Assembly (NCBI RefSeq): GCF_033110965.1
Contig: NZ_CP137003.1
Location: 2,976,001-3,040,000, forward strand
Direction of reading: 5' to 3'
Length of the DNA stretch: 64,000 nt
Source of the DNA: Raineyella sp. LH-20
GTDB lineage: Bacteria > Actinomycetota > Actinomycetes > Propionibacteriales > Propionibacteriaceae
Both the position numbers and the translations under genes were made by a program. Below, piece after piece: positions 24,854 to 32,907 of this stretch; the stretch's first letter is position 1, and each line of letters begins with the position of its first letter. The notes beneath the pieces were generated by a model. The model was not told the origin of the DNA, did not search any database, and saw nothing but the letters and a program-made list of their open reading frames with translations.

Positions 24854-26109
24854 CGGTCTTTCGGTGTGGTGGGGCAACGCCCCAGGACGAGGTCGAGCGG
24901 TGCGCCGGCCGGCAGGGCGTCGCCCTCGGCGGTGAGCCGGAGCGCCACCGCGCGGGTGAGATGGATGTCCTCCCCGGCGTACGAGGACGGTGGCAGCTCC
25001 GCGCGGTCCCCGACGACGGTGACGGTGGCGGCCCGGGTGCCGGCCAGCCAGTCGGCCCGTACGGTCGCCGGCGTCCCGGCGCACAGGTCCTGGGCTGCGG
25101 CCGGGGTGACCCACGCGGTGACGGTGCTGGCGCCGTCGGGTCGCAGGTCGACCAGCGTCGCCCCGGCCGCCAGGACGTCGCCGACGGTGGCGCTGTGGGT
25201 CACCGTGCCGGCGACCGGCGTGGTGACGGTGGTGGCGCGGACGGCCTCTTCGGCGAGCCGGACGGCCGCATCGCTGCCGTCGGTGGCGAGCCGGGCGAGC
25301 TCGGTGGCGTTGTCCAGCTGATGCTCGGCGTCGACGAGCCGCGCGTCGGCGGCATCCAGTCGGGCGCGCGCCGTCCGGGCCTGGGCGAGGCCGGTGTCCA
25401 GCCTCTGCAGACCGGCCGCCAGCGCGGCCAGGGCCGTGACGGGATCCGCCGCCGGTGAGCGGGGCTGTGCCGCGGCGCCCGAGGGCGGATCGGGGCTGGT
25501 CGGTGTCGGAGCCGCTTGTCGAGCGGTGGGCGCCGTGATGGCCCGGAAGGCGGCGAGTTGCTCCGCCAGCCGGCTGCGGGTGGCGGTCAGCTGCGCGATG
25601 GTCGCGTCGAGTGTGGCACGCTGATCGGTCAGGTCGCGGCGGGTCGTCGCCACGTCCTGGCGTCGCGACTCCAAGGAGGTGACCAGCGAACGTGCCACCG
25701 CCGCGTCGGAGCGGGCGAGACGCAGTGCCGCGGTCACGGCCGAGTCGTCCACACGGGCCACGGTGTCCCCCACCGCCACGTGGGTGCCCGGCCCGACCGC
25801 CTGCACGACCCGCACCGGAGCGGCGAGGGGCGCCCCCACACCGGCGGTCGGCGCACCGGTGCCGCTCGCCGTGCCGGCGACCGATGGATCGCTCGCACCC
25901 GAGACTCCGGAGACACCGGGAGCAGCGGCCGAGGACGGCGCCGGCGAGGGCAGCATCCCCGGAGCGGCCGCGGGCGGGAGCAGCGGTGCGGCAAGTGTGA
26001 CCGTGTCGACCTGCACCGTGCCGGCGATCGGGGGTGCCGCCGACGCGCAGGCGGCGAGCGGGAGCACGAGCACACCCCACAGCACCGCGCGTACGCTCGA
26101 CCTGATCAC
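24850..26109 (-). CDS. Lipoprotein adaptor of the efflux operon (HlyD-like)
   Basis: A 419-residue secreted lipoprotein. The signal peptide ends in LPLAAC with Cys21. A low-complexity Ala/Pro/Ser/Gly stretch follows (about 25-95), then a HlyD-type core: VAVGDTVARVDD, a long coiled-coil hairpin (about 125-270, interrupted by a Pro-rich loop), and VTTPVAGTVTHSATVGDVLAAGATLVDL. A C-terminal beta region with a late Cys follows. It is therefore a second, lipid-anchored adaptor besides the membrane-anchored one. It heads the six-gene operon, starting with GTG behind a GAGGA site, and is divergent from the DUF309 gene with a 74-base shared promoter gap. Confidence 0.82.
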   Translation of the reverse strand: MIRSSVRAVLWGVLVLPLAACASAAPPIAGTVQVDTVTLAAPLLPPAAAPGMLPSPAPSSAAAPGVSGVSGASDPSVAGTASGTGAPTAGVGAPLAAPVRVVQAVGPGTHVAVGDTVARVDDSAVTAALRLARSDAAVARSLVTSLESRRQDVATTRRDLTDQRATLDATIAQLTATRSRLAEQLAAFRAITAPTARQAAPTPTSPDPPSGAAAQPRSPAADPVTALAALAAGLQRLDTGLAQARTARARLDAADARLVDAEHQLDNATELARLATDGSDAAVRLAEEAVRATTVTTPVAGTVTHSATVGDVLAAGATLVDLRPDGASTVTAWVTPAAAQDLCAGTPATVRADWLAGTRAATVTVVGDRAELPPSSYAGEDIHLTRAVALRLTAEGDALPAGAPLDLVLGRCPTTPKDR

Positions 26110-26183
26110 GGCACCAGCGTCCTCGCCGACCGGACCGCCCGCAAGAGCAACGGCGATTCCCAGGGCGAGTACAGACTGGAGGT

Positions 26184-26666
26184 ATGACGACGCGAGATCG
26201 CGATGCCTCCGGACGTCCGGCCAACGCCCGCCCGCGCGATGCACTGGGCCGGCCGCTGGCCCGCGGGCAGCAGGACGTCGGTGAGCGGGTGCCGCAGCGT
26301 CTCCGCACCCCGACCGAGGCACTGGACGCTGCGCAGGACTACTTCGACCGGGGTCTGCCGTTCCAGGCCCACGAGGTCCTCGAGGATCAGTGGAAGGCGT
26401 CGGAGCCACGGTGGCGTGGTCTCTGGCAGGGGTTGGCGCAACTCGCCGTCGCACTGACCCATCACCGCCGCGGCAACCTCCGTGGCGCCGCCTCGGTGTC
26501 GGCACGGGCGGTGACGCGGCTCGAGCCGTACGCGTCCACCGGGCCGTACGACATCGATGTGCCCGCGCTGCTGGCTTGGGGCCGGGCCCTGGCAGCCGAC
26601 CCGAGCGGTGAGGTGCCGGTCCCGGTGCTGCGCCGGATCGGGGCCGCCGGCCCGATGCCGGTGTGA
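26184..26666 (+). CDS. DUF309 family protein
   Basis: A 160-residue protein whose centre, DYFDRGLPFQAHEVLEDQWKASEPRWRGLWQGLAQLAVALTHHRRGNLRGA (about 52-102), is the DUF309 signature with its conserved His-Glu and Trp residues. The fold is all-helical and its function is unknown. The first 40 residues are polar and probably flexible. A GGAGG site lies just before the ATG. It is followed by a hairpin terminator. Confidence 0.85.
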   Translation: MTTRDRDASGRPANARPRDALGRPLARGQQDVGERVPQRLRTPTEALDAAQDYFDRGLPFQAHEVLEDQWKASEPRWRGLWQGLAQLAVALTHHRRGNLRGAASVSARAVTRLEPYASTGPYDIDVPALLAWGRALAADPSGEVPVPVLRRIGAAGPMPV

Positions 26667-26681
26667 TCTATCCCCGAGTGA

Positions 26682-26719
26682 CCTTCATCGCGGCCGGGCA
26701 ACCCCACCCGGGATGAAGG
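26682..26719 (+). terminator. Stem-loop after the DUF309 gene
   Basis: CCTTCATC (26682-26689) pairs with GATGAAGG (26712-26719), with an inner CCGGG/CCCGG pair (26694-26698 and 26707-26711). It separates DUF309 from bluB-cobT. There is no B12 box, so I do not call it a cobalamin riboswitch. Confidence 0.55.
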
Positions 26720-26812
26720 ATTCCGGAGGACACCCACTCGGATCCGCGAGTCTCGCCGGCGAGGAAGCCCTCGACGGGTGACGATGGGGCGCACACAAAG
26801 AAAGGTACAGCT

Positions 26813-28690
26813 GTGTCGGACGGTCCCCATCCTTCCTCGCCCGATCAGGCCCCGTCGGCCACCCGGACGCCATCGCCGTGGCCCGGTGAGGGGCCCGCGG
26901 TGTGGCCCCGGCCGGTGCCGACCATCGGGGACACCAGCTCCGCCCGCTCCCGTGGTGACGATCCGGCCGGATGGGCGTTTCCCCCGGCCGATGTCGCGGC
27001 ACTACGTCGCATCATCGATGCTCGCCGGGACATCCGTCGGTTCCGTTCCGATCCGGTTCCGTCCGCCCTCGTACGACAGGTGATCACCGCCGGACACCAC
27101 GGGCCCTCGGTGGGGCACTCCCAGCCCTGGCGGTTCATCGTCGTCGACGACCCGCAGCTCCGTGATCGGGCGGCGGCGATGGCCGATCGGGCGCGGCTGC
27201 AGCAGGCCGGTCGACTCGAGGCCGATCGGGCGGCCCGGCTGTTGGATCTGAAGCTCGAGGGGCTACGCGAGGCGCCGTTGGGGGTCGTGGTCGCCTGTGA
27301 TCGGCGGGTCCCCGCCGTCGGCGTGCTGGGCAGGGCGACCTTCCCCGATGCTGATCTGTGGTCCTGCGCTGCGGCGATCGAGAACATGTGGCTCACCGCC
27401 CGGGCGCTGGGGCTCGGCATGGGCTGGGTGACATTGTTCGAGCCCGAAGCGCTGGCCGACCTACTGGGGTTGCCCGACGGCGTGGAGACGCTCGGTTGGC
27501 TGTGCCTGGGCTGGCCGGATGAACGCCCGCCCGCCCCAGGCCTCGAACGCGTCGCCTGGTCGAAGCGCCTGCCGCTCGAGGATGTCCTGATGCACGACCG
27601 ATGGCCGACCGGCGAGCAACCGGCGCGTCCGCCCTCCCACCTGCGGGTCAGTGCACCGTCCCAGGACCGGATGGTCGGGGCCACCGACCGGGCCGACGAG
27701 CTGTTGTCACCGCCCGGATCGCTGGGACTGCTGGACCGGGTGCTGGACCGTCTCATCGCCATCGGCGGTGCGGACCTCGACGGTGGCACGCTCGTGCTGG
27801 CCGGCACCGATCATCCCGTGGTCTCCCATCGGGTCAGCGCGTTCCCCGCCAGCACCGGCCACGACGTGATGGAAGCGGCAGTGGCGGGACGCTCGGTCGG
27901 CGCCGTGGCGGCCGTCTCGGCCGGCCTCGACATCGTGGTCATCGACGCCGGGATGGACGGAGCGCCCGTGCCGGGGGCACGCGCACGGCGGCCCCGCGAC
28001 ACGCGCGGCGACCTGGTCGGGACGGACGCGCTGAGCAGCGCGGACGTGGACCGGCTGCTGGAGGCGGGCCGAGCCATCGGCCGGGAGGTCGCCGGGCGGG
28101 GGCTGGTGGCGCTCGGGGAGGTCGGCATCGGCAACACCACCGTGGCCGCTGCGCTGACCTGTGCGCTGACCGGCATCGAGCCTGCGGCGGCCGTCGGATT
28201 GGGATCCGGAGCCGATGCCGAGATGGTGGGGCGCAAGCTCCTGGTGGTCGAATCGGCTGTCGCCCGATGGGCGGGGCGGGTGGTCCCGCGCGCCGGCGAC
28301 CACGCCCCCGTGGTGACCGGACCGGACGTCGTACGTGGACTGCTGGCAGCCCTCGGTGGCGGTGAGATCGCGGTGCTGACGGGCGTGGTCCTGGGGGCCA
28401 CCGAGGCCGGCTCACCGGTGGTGCTCGACGGCCTGGCGGGCTCCCTTCCGGGATTGTGCGCGGTGCGGATCGAGCCGGCCGCCCAGGCCTATCTGGTGGC
28501 CGGCCAGGTCAGCCGGGAGAGGGCCCACCGGATCGTCCTCGACGAGCTGGGCCTGGAACCGGTGGTGGACCTGCGGCTCCGGGCCGGGGAGGGGGTCGGG
28601 GCGTGCCTGGCATCCTCGCTGATCCTGCAGGGGTTGGCGATCCGCCGTCATGCCGCCCGGACGACCGACTCCGGGACACCGACGCCCTGA
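26813..28690 (+). CDS. bluB-cobT: BluB-CobT fusion: DMB synthase and DMB phosphoribosyltransferase
   Basis: A 625-residue bifunctional cobalamin enzyme. Residues about 65-275 are BluB, the flavin-destroying synthase of 5,6-dimethylbenzimidazole (RRDIRRFRSDPVP, GPSVGHSQPWRFIVV, GLGMGWVTLF). After a linker, residues about 280-610 are CobT, which activates the base with nicotinate mononucleotide (PGSLGLLDRVLDRL, GEVGIGNTTVAAAL, VLDGLAGSLPGLCAV). Some CobT blocks deviate from the usual sequence, such as AGTDHPVV in place of AADHGV. The fusion couples making the lower ligand to attaching it and is known from Propionibacterium. The start is GTG with GAAAGG upstream. Other cobalamin genes are not in the window. 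Confidence 0.92.
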   Translation: MSDGPHPSSPDQAPSATRTPSPWPGEGPAVWPRPVPTIGDTSSARSRGDDPAGWAFPPADVAALRRIIDARRDIRRFRSDPVPSALVRQVITAGHHGPSVGHSQPWRFIVVDDPQLRDRAAAMADRARLQQAGRLEADRAARLLDLKLEGLREAPLGVVVACDRRVPAVGVLGRATFPDADLWSCAAAIENMWLTARALGLGMGWVTLFEPEALADLLGLPDGVETLGWLCLGWPDERPPAPGLERVAWSKRLPLEDVLMHDRWPTGEQPARPPSHLRVSAPSQDRMVGATDRADELLSPPGSLGLLDRVLDRLIAIGGADLDGGTLVLAGTDHPVVSHRVSAFPASTGHDVMEAAVAGRSVGAVAAVSAGLDIVVIDAGMDGAPVPGARARRPRDTRGDLVGTDALSSADVDRLLEAGRAIGREVAGRGLVALGEVGIGNTTVAAALTCALTGIEPAAAVGLGSGADAEMVGRKLLVVESAVARWAGRVVPRAGDHAPVVTGPDVVRGLLAALGGGEIAVLTGVVLGATEAGSPVVLDGLAGSLPGLCAVRIEPAAQAYLVAGQVSRERAHRIVLDELGLEPVVDLRLRAGEGVGACLASSLILQGLAIRRHAARTTDSGTPTP

Positions 28691-28810
28691 GCCGGCGGCC
28701 CTGAAGAGAGACTGACCCCCGAGCATCGGGCCCGGACCGCCGGACCACGGCCGGACGGTGCGGCGCCCCCCACAACTCGGCTCCGGGCGCCGTTCAGCGG
28801 CCGACCGGGC

Positions 28811-29860
28811 TCAGGCGGTCATCACCACCTTGAGCGCCTTCGTCCGGGCCGCGTGCCCGAAGGTGTCGTACGCGTCGACGATCTGGTCGAGGCGGAAACG
28901 GTGGGTCGCCAGCCTGTCGACCGGCAGCTTGCCCTCGGCGATCATCTTCAACAACATGTCGCCGGTCACCGCGTTGACCAGGCCCATCGAGATGCGGATG
29001 TTGTCGCTCCACTTCTCGTTGACCGGCAGGTCGACCGACGTGCCGTGGACGCCGACGTTGGCCACCTGCCCACCGGGTCGGATGATCGACAGGGCGGCAC
29101 CGAAGGTCGTCGGCAGGCCGACCGCTTCGATCGCCACGTCGACACCGAGCCCGTCGGTCAGGCCGCGTACGGTGTCGGCCCAGCCGTCGGTCCCGGAGTT
29201 CACCGTGTGGGTCGCGCCGAAGACGCTCCTGGCCAGGTCGAGCCGGTTGTCGTCCAGGTCGACCGCGATCACCCGGGACGCACCGTGCAGACCGGCGGTC
29301 ATGATCGCCGCCAGTCCCACCGGGCCGGTGCCGATCACCGCGACGACGTCACCGGGCTTGACCCCGCCGTCACGGACGCCGATCTCGTAGCCGGTGGGCA
29401 GGATGTCGGAGACGAAGAGTCCCTGCTCGTCGGTGACCCCGGCGGGGAGGTGGTAGAGGCTGGTGTCGGCGTACGGGATGCGGACGTACTCGGCCTGGAC
29501 GCCGTCGATCAGGTGACCGAGGATCCAGCCGATCCCGCCGACCGTCTGGCAGTGACTCGGCAGTCCCTTGCGGCAGTAGCTGCACGTCCCGCAGCTCGTG
29601 ATGCACGAGATGATCACCCGGTCACCGACCGCGAAGTTGCCGACGGCGGAACCCACCGCGGTGATGGTGCCGACGCCCTCGTGGCCGAGGATCCTCCCGT
29701 CGGTCACGGTGGGCACATCGCCCTTCATGATGTGCAGATCGGTGCCACAGATCGTGGTGGTCTCGACCTTGACGACGCAGTCGGTCGGCTCCTGGACGGT
29801 GGGGTCCGGCACGTCTTCCCATGCCTGCTGGCCGGGCCCGTGATACACCAGCGCTTTCAT
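28811..29860 (-). CDS. Zinc-dependent alcohol dehydrogenase
   Basis: A 349-residue medium-chain dehydrogenase. Catalytic zinc ligands are Cys38 in TICGTDLH and the His/Glu of LGHEGVG. The structural zinc lobe is CGTCSYCRKGLPSHC, and the NAD(P) site is GTGPVGLAAI. The sequence resembles alcohol dehydrogenases of the Adh/formaldehyde-dehydrogenase-like group acting on short alcohols. AAGGAG precedes the ATG. It is a single gene, convergent with bluB-cobT. A 16-bp palindrome lies 30 bases upstream of the start and may be an operator. Confidence 0.9.
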   Translation of the reverse strand: MKALVYHGPGQQAWEDVPDPTVQEPTDCVVKVETTTICGTDLHIMKGDVPTVTDGRILGHEGVGTITAVGSAVGNFAVGDRVIISCITSCGTCSYCRKGLPSHCQTVGGIGWILGHLIDGVQAEYVRIPYADTSLYHLPAGVTDEQGLFVSDILPTGYEIGVRDGGVKPGDVVAVIGTGPVGLAAIMTAGLHGASRVIAVDLDDNRLDLARSVFGATHTVNSGTDGWADTVRGLTDGLGVDVAIEAVGLPTTFGAALSIIRPGGQVANVGVHGTSVDLPVNEKWSDNIRISMGLVNAVTGDMLLKMIAEGKLPVDRLATHRFRLDQIVDAYDTFGHAARTKALKVVMTA

Positions 29861-29889
29861 GTCCCGCTCCTTTGCGAGTGCCGCGCCGA

Positions 29890-29905
29890 CGCCGATGCAT
29901 CGGCG
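29890..29905. promoter_or_regulatory. 16-bp perfect palindrome upstream of the alcohol dehydrogenase
   Basis: CGCCGATGCATCGGCG is self-complementary. It lies 30 bases before the minus-strand start codon at 29860. It is a candidate operator by position only. Confidence 0.35.
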
Positions 29906-29940
29906 ACGGGCCACGCGGTGGACGCCCGGGCACCCCCAGG

Positions 29941-29992
29941 AGGCTCAGGACTCTGGAGGCTCAGGCCCCAGGCTCAGGACCCCAGGCTCAGG
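29941..29992. repeat. Four irregularly spaced AGGCTCAGG repeats
   Basis: Copies start at 29941, 29957, 29970 and 29984 in the 203-base gap between glnS and the alcohol dehydrogenase. Spacing is 16, 13 and 14 bases. Confidence 0.8.
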
Positions 29993-30063
29993 ACGCTGGG
30001 CTGCCCGGATGCCGAAATGTGACCCTCGCCACAAGGGTAATCCGGCGGGGGTCGGCGGGTGGC

Positions 30064-31761
30064 CTACTTGCCCTGACGCTTCTGGATCGCCGCCCACTCG
30101 TCGCGCAGCCCGACCGTACGGTGGAACAGCATCGGCGTCCGCGGATCGTGGGCGAAGTAGCCCAGCCGCTCGAACTGCACGACCTCCCCGGGCGCCGTGT
30201 CGGCCAGCGCCGCCTCGACCTTGCAGCCGGTGAGCACCTCGCGGGAATCGGTGTTCAGGTCGTCCAGCGGCTCGCCGGTCGCCGCGCCGGGCGCCTCGGT
30301 GGAGAACAGCCGGTCGTAGAGCACCGCGGTGGCGTCGACGGCGTGGGCCGCCGACACCCAGTGCATGGTCGACTTCACCTTGCGGCCGTCGGAGGCGGTG
30401 CCGCCGCGGCTGTCCGGATCGTACGTGCAGTGCACCTCGACCACGGTGCCGTCGACGTCCTTCACCACGTCGGTGGCGGTGACGAAGTAGGCACCCCGCA
30501 GCCGCACCTCACGGCCCGGGGACAGTCGGAAGTACTTCGGCGGCGGCACCTCGGCGAAGTCCTCCTGCTCGATGTAGAGCTCGCCGCTGAAGGCCACCTC
30601 ACGGGTGCCGTCGGCCTCGTCCTCCGGGTTGTTGACCACCGAGAAGTGTTCGACGACGGGGCGGCCGTCCGCGTCGGTCGGCCAGTTGGTGATCACCAGC
30701 TTGAGCGGGCGGAGCACCGCCATCCGGCGCTGCGCGGTGCGGTTGAGCTCACGGCGGACGAACGACTCCAGCAGCTCGATGCTCGGGCGACTGTTCGTCC
30801 GGTTGACCCCGACGTAGCGGCAGAAGTCTCGGATCGCAGCCGGCGGGTAGCCGCGCCGGCGCAGCCCGCTGAGGGTGGGCATCCGCGGGTCGTCCCAGCC
30901 GTCGACCAAGCCGTCGCGGACCAGCTTCGCCAGCCGGCGCTTGGAGGTGACCGTGTGGGTCAGCTCCAGCCGGGCGAACTCCATCTGCTGCGGCTGGTCG
31001 CCGGGCAGCGGCAGCTGCTCGAGGAACCAGTTGTAGAGCGGGCGGTGCGACTCGAACTCCAGCGTGCACAGCGAGTGGGTGACGCCCTCGATCGCGTCGC
31101 TCTGGCCGTGCGCCCAGTCGTACGTCGGGTAGATGCACCAGGCGTCGCCGGTGCGGTGGTGGTGGCCGCGGCGGATGCGGTACATGATCGGGTCGCGCAG
31201 CTGCATGTTCTCGTGCTGCATGTCGATCTTCGCCCGCAGCACCCGGGAGCCGTCGGCGAACTCCCCGGCCCGCATCGCCCGCAGCTTGGCGAGGTTCTCC
31301 GCCGGCGTGGTGTCGCGGAACGGGCTCTCCACGCCCGGCTGGCCGTAGCCGCCGCGCTGCGCGGAGATGGTCTCGCCGTCCTGCTCGTCCACGTACGCCA
31401 GGCCCCGCTCGACCATCAGTTCGGCCCAGGCGTAGAGCTGCTCGAAGTAGTCGGAGGCGTAGACGACCTCCTCGGGGGTGTACCCGAGCCAGCGGATGTC
31501 GTCGATGATCGACGCGACGAACTCCTCGTCCTCGGTCTCCGGGTTGGTGTCGTCGAAGCGGAGCTTGCAGGTGCCGCCGAAGTCCTCGGCGACGCCGAAG
31601 TCGACGGTGATCGCCTTGGCGTGACCGATGTGGAGGTAGCCGTTGGGCTCCGGGGGGAAGCGGGTCTGCACCCGGCCGCCGTACGTCCCCTGCTCGTTGT
31701 CGCGACGCACCGTGTCGCGGACGAAATCGCTGGCGGGAACGGCGGTCTCGGGGGAGGTCAT
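30064..31761 (-). CDS. glnS: Glutaminyl-tRNA synthetase
   Basis: A 565-residue class-I synthetase charging tRNA-Gln. HIGH is at 44-47 (PPEPNGYLHIGHAKA), the KMSKS loop is present as VTSKRRLAKL, and the GlnRS-specific blocks DDTNPETEDEEFV, HRPLYNWFLEQL and GVNRTNSRPSIELLE are present, followed by the two beta-barrel anticodon domains. Length matches bacterial GlnRS. Most actinobacteria instead make Gln-tRNA by amidation of Glu-tRNA (GatCAB), so a GlnRS is notable. GAGG lies before the ATG at 31761. The gene is single. Confidence 0.95.
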   Translation of the reverse strand: MTSPETAVPASDFVRDTVRRDNEQGTYGGRVQTRFPPEPNGYLHIGHAKAITVDFGVAEDFGGTCKLRFDDTNPETEDEEFVASIIDDIRWLGYTPEEVVYASDYFEQLYAWAELMVERGLAYVDEQDGETISAQRGGYGQPGVESPFRDTTPAENLAKLRAMRAGEFADGSRVLRAKIDMQHENMQLRDPIMYRIRRGHHHRTGDAWCIYPTYDWAHGQSDAIEGVTHSLCTLEFESHRPLYNWFLEQLPLPGDQPQQMEFARLELTHTVTSKRRLAKLVRDGLVDGWDDPRMPTLSGLRRRGYPPAAIRDFCRYVGVNRTNSRPSIELLESFVRRELNRTAQRRMAVLRPLKLVITNWPTDADGRPVVEHFSVVNNPEDEADGTREVAFSGELYIEQEDFAEVPPPKYFRLSPGREVRLRGAYFVTATDVVKDVDGTVVEVHCTYDPDSRGGTASDGRKVKSTMHWVSAAHAVDATAVLYDRLFSTEAPGAATGEPLDDLNTDSREVLTGCKVEAALADTAPGEVVQFERLGYFAHDPRTPMLFHRTVGLRDEWAAIQKRQGK

Positions 31762-31833
31762 GGCCGCCAAAATATCACGTGGCCCGCCGTGGCCAGGCCC
31801 CGCCGACCGGCCCCGACGGGCCACCGACGGGTG

Positions 31834-32907
31834 CTATGAACTCGTCGAGCCGCTCCGCCGCCGGCGGCGGCGACGCCGCAGTGGCGAGGGTCGTCGCGGG
31901 TGGCCCGGCCGGTTGGCCGGCTTGACCCGTGCCGGAGGCGTGCCGGGCGCACGCCACGTCGCCAGCCCCGCCTCGACCAGGGTGCTGCAGATCGTCTGCA
32001 CGGTGATCTCGCGTCCGGTCGATCCGTCGGGCAGCTTGGTGGCGTTGGACAGATAGCTTCCCCGGCCCAGGTGCTTCAGCGGACCGATGCTGCGGATCGT
32101 CAGCCGACCGTCGGCCAGTGCGCGGTTCCACGAGCTCTTCGGCCGGATCGCCCAGCGTCCCGGGAACAGTCCGGCCGCCCCCTGCACCCAGTCACGGCTG
32201 CCCTTGAAGTGCCACAGGTGGGTCAGCTTGTCCAGCCCCGGGTCGGCGTCCATGAACCCGCCGACCGACATCAGGTGCACCGGCGCTCCGGTGGCGGCCA
32301 GGTACCAGCTGGCGCCCAGGGCGATCTGGGCGCCGCCGCTCCACGACAGCAGCACGATCGGCCGCTTGTCGGCGGGGTGATAGCCGGCGTCCAGCAGCTC
32401 GTCCCAGATGACGTTGGCGATGCCCAGGGAGTAGAGCGGCCCGTAGCGCCGGTCGAGCGAGACGAGGACCTGCAGGGCGTTGCGGACGTTGATGACGATC
32501 CGGGCCAGCGGGGCCATCGGGCCGCCGTAGGTGTGGCGGTGCACGATCCGCCACCACCAACTGCTCAGCCGCGCCTCCAGCAGGCCCTGGTTGGTCATCG
32601 AGTACGGGTAGATCTGGCTCACCAGGCCGATGCCGTCGAGCTTGGTGCGGACAGCGTCGAGCAGTGGCCGTTCCCCGGCCAGACTCGCCTCCGGCTCGAA
32701 CGCGCCCACTCCCGAGATGTAGACGATGTAGCTGGTGTGCTCGTCCCGGCCGCCCCGCTCCGCGGCGACCAGGTCGTGGACCCGCTCGGCCCGGCGTTCG
32801 GACTCCTCCAGGCTCTGCGTGGCCCACCAGTGCATCGACTCGTTGGGGGCCAGCAGGGCGAAGAAGAGCAGCGCCAGCAGGGCGCCGAGCAGGATGTGCC
32901 CGATCAC
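31834..32907 (-). CDS. Membrane-anchored alpha/beta hydrolase-like protein
   Basis: A 357-residue protein with an N-terminal membrane helix (2-20) and a soluble domain. YIVYISGVGAF (near 60) and PIVLLSWSGGAQIALGASWYLA (near 185-205) resemble the first strand and nucleophile elbow of alpha/beta hydrolases (W-S-G-G form). A catalytic acid and His cannot be assigned with confidence. The C-terminus is extremely Arg-rich (about twelve Arg near 340-352). It overlaps the upstream membrane gene by 4 bases (ATGA) and must be cotranslated with it. Function is unknown. Confidence 0.7.
   Translation of the reverse strand: MIGHILLGALLALLFFALLAPNESMHWWATQSLEESERRAERVHDLVAAERGGRDEHTSYIVYISGVGAFEPEASLAGERPLLDAVRTKLDGIGLVSQIYPYSMTNQGLLEARLSSWWWRIVHRHTYGGPMAPLARIVINVRNALQVLVSLDRRYGPLYSLGIANVIWDELLDAGYHPADKRPIVLLSWSGGAQIALGASWYLAATGAPVHLMSVGGFMDADPGLDKLTHLWHFKGSRDWVQGAAGLFPGRWAIRPKSSWNRALADGRLTIRSIGPLKHLGRGSYLSNATKLPDGSTGREITVQTICSTLVEAGLATWRAPGTPPARVKPANRPGHPRRPSPLRRRRRRRRSGSTSS

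Noticed and set aside
26667-26812. Cobalamin riboswitch before bluB-cobT
   Set aside because: Only a simple terminator-like hairpin is present; no B12-box sequence or multi-stem layout was found.
28718-28730. Terminator between bluB-cobT and adh
   Set aside because: Only a 5-bp stem (CCCGA/TCGGG) with a three-base loop is present; too weak to call.
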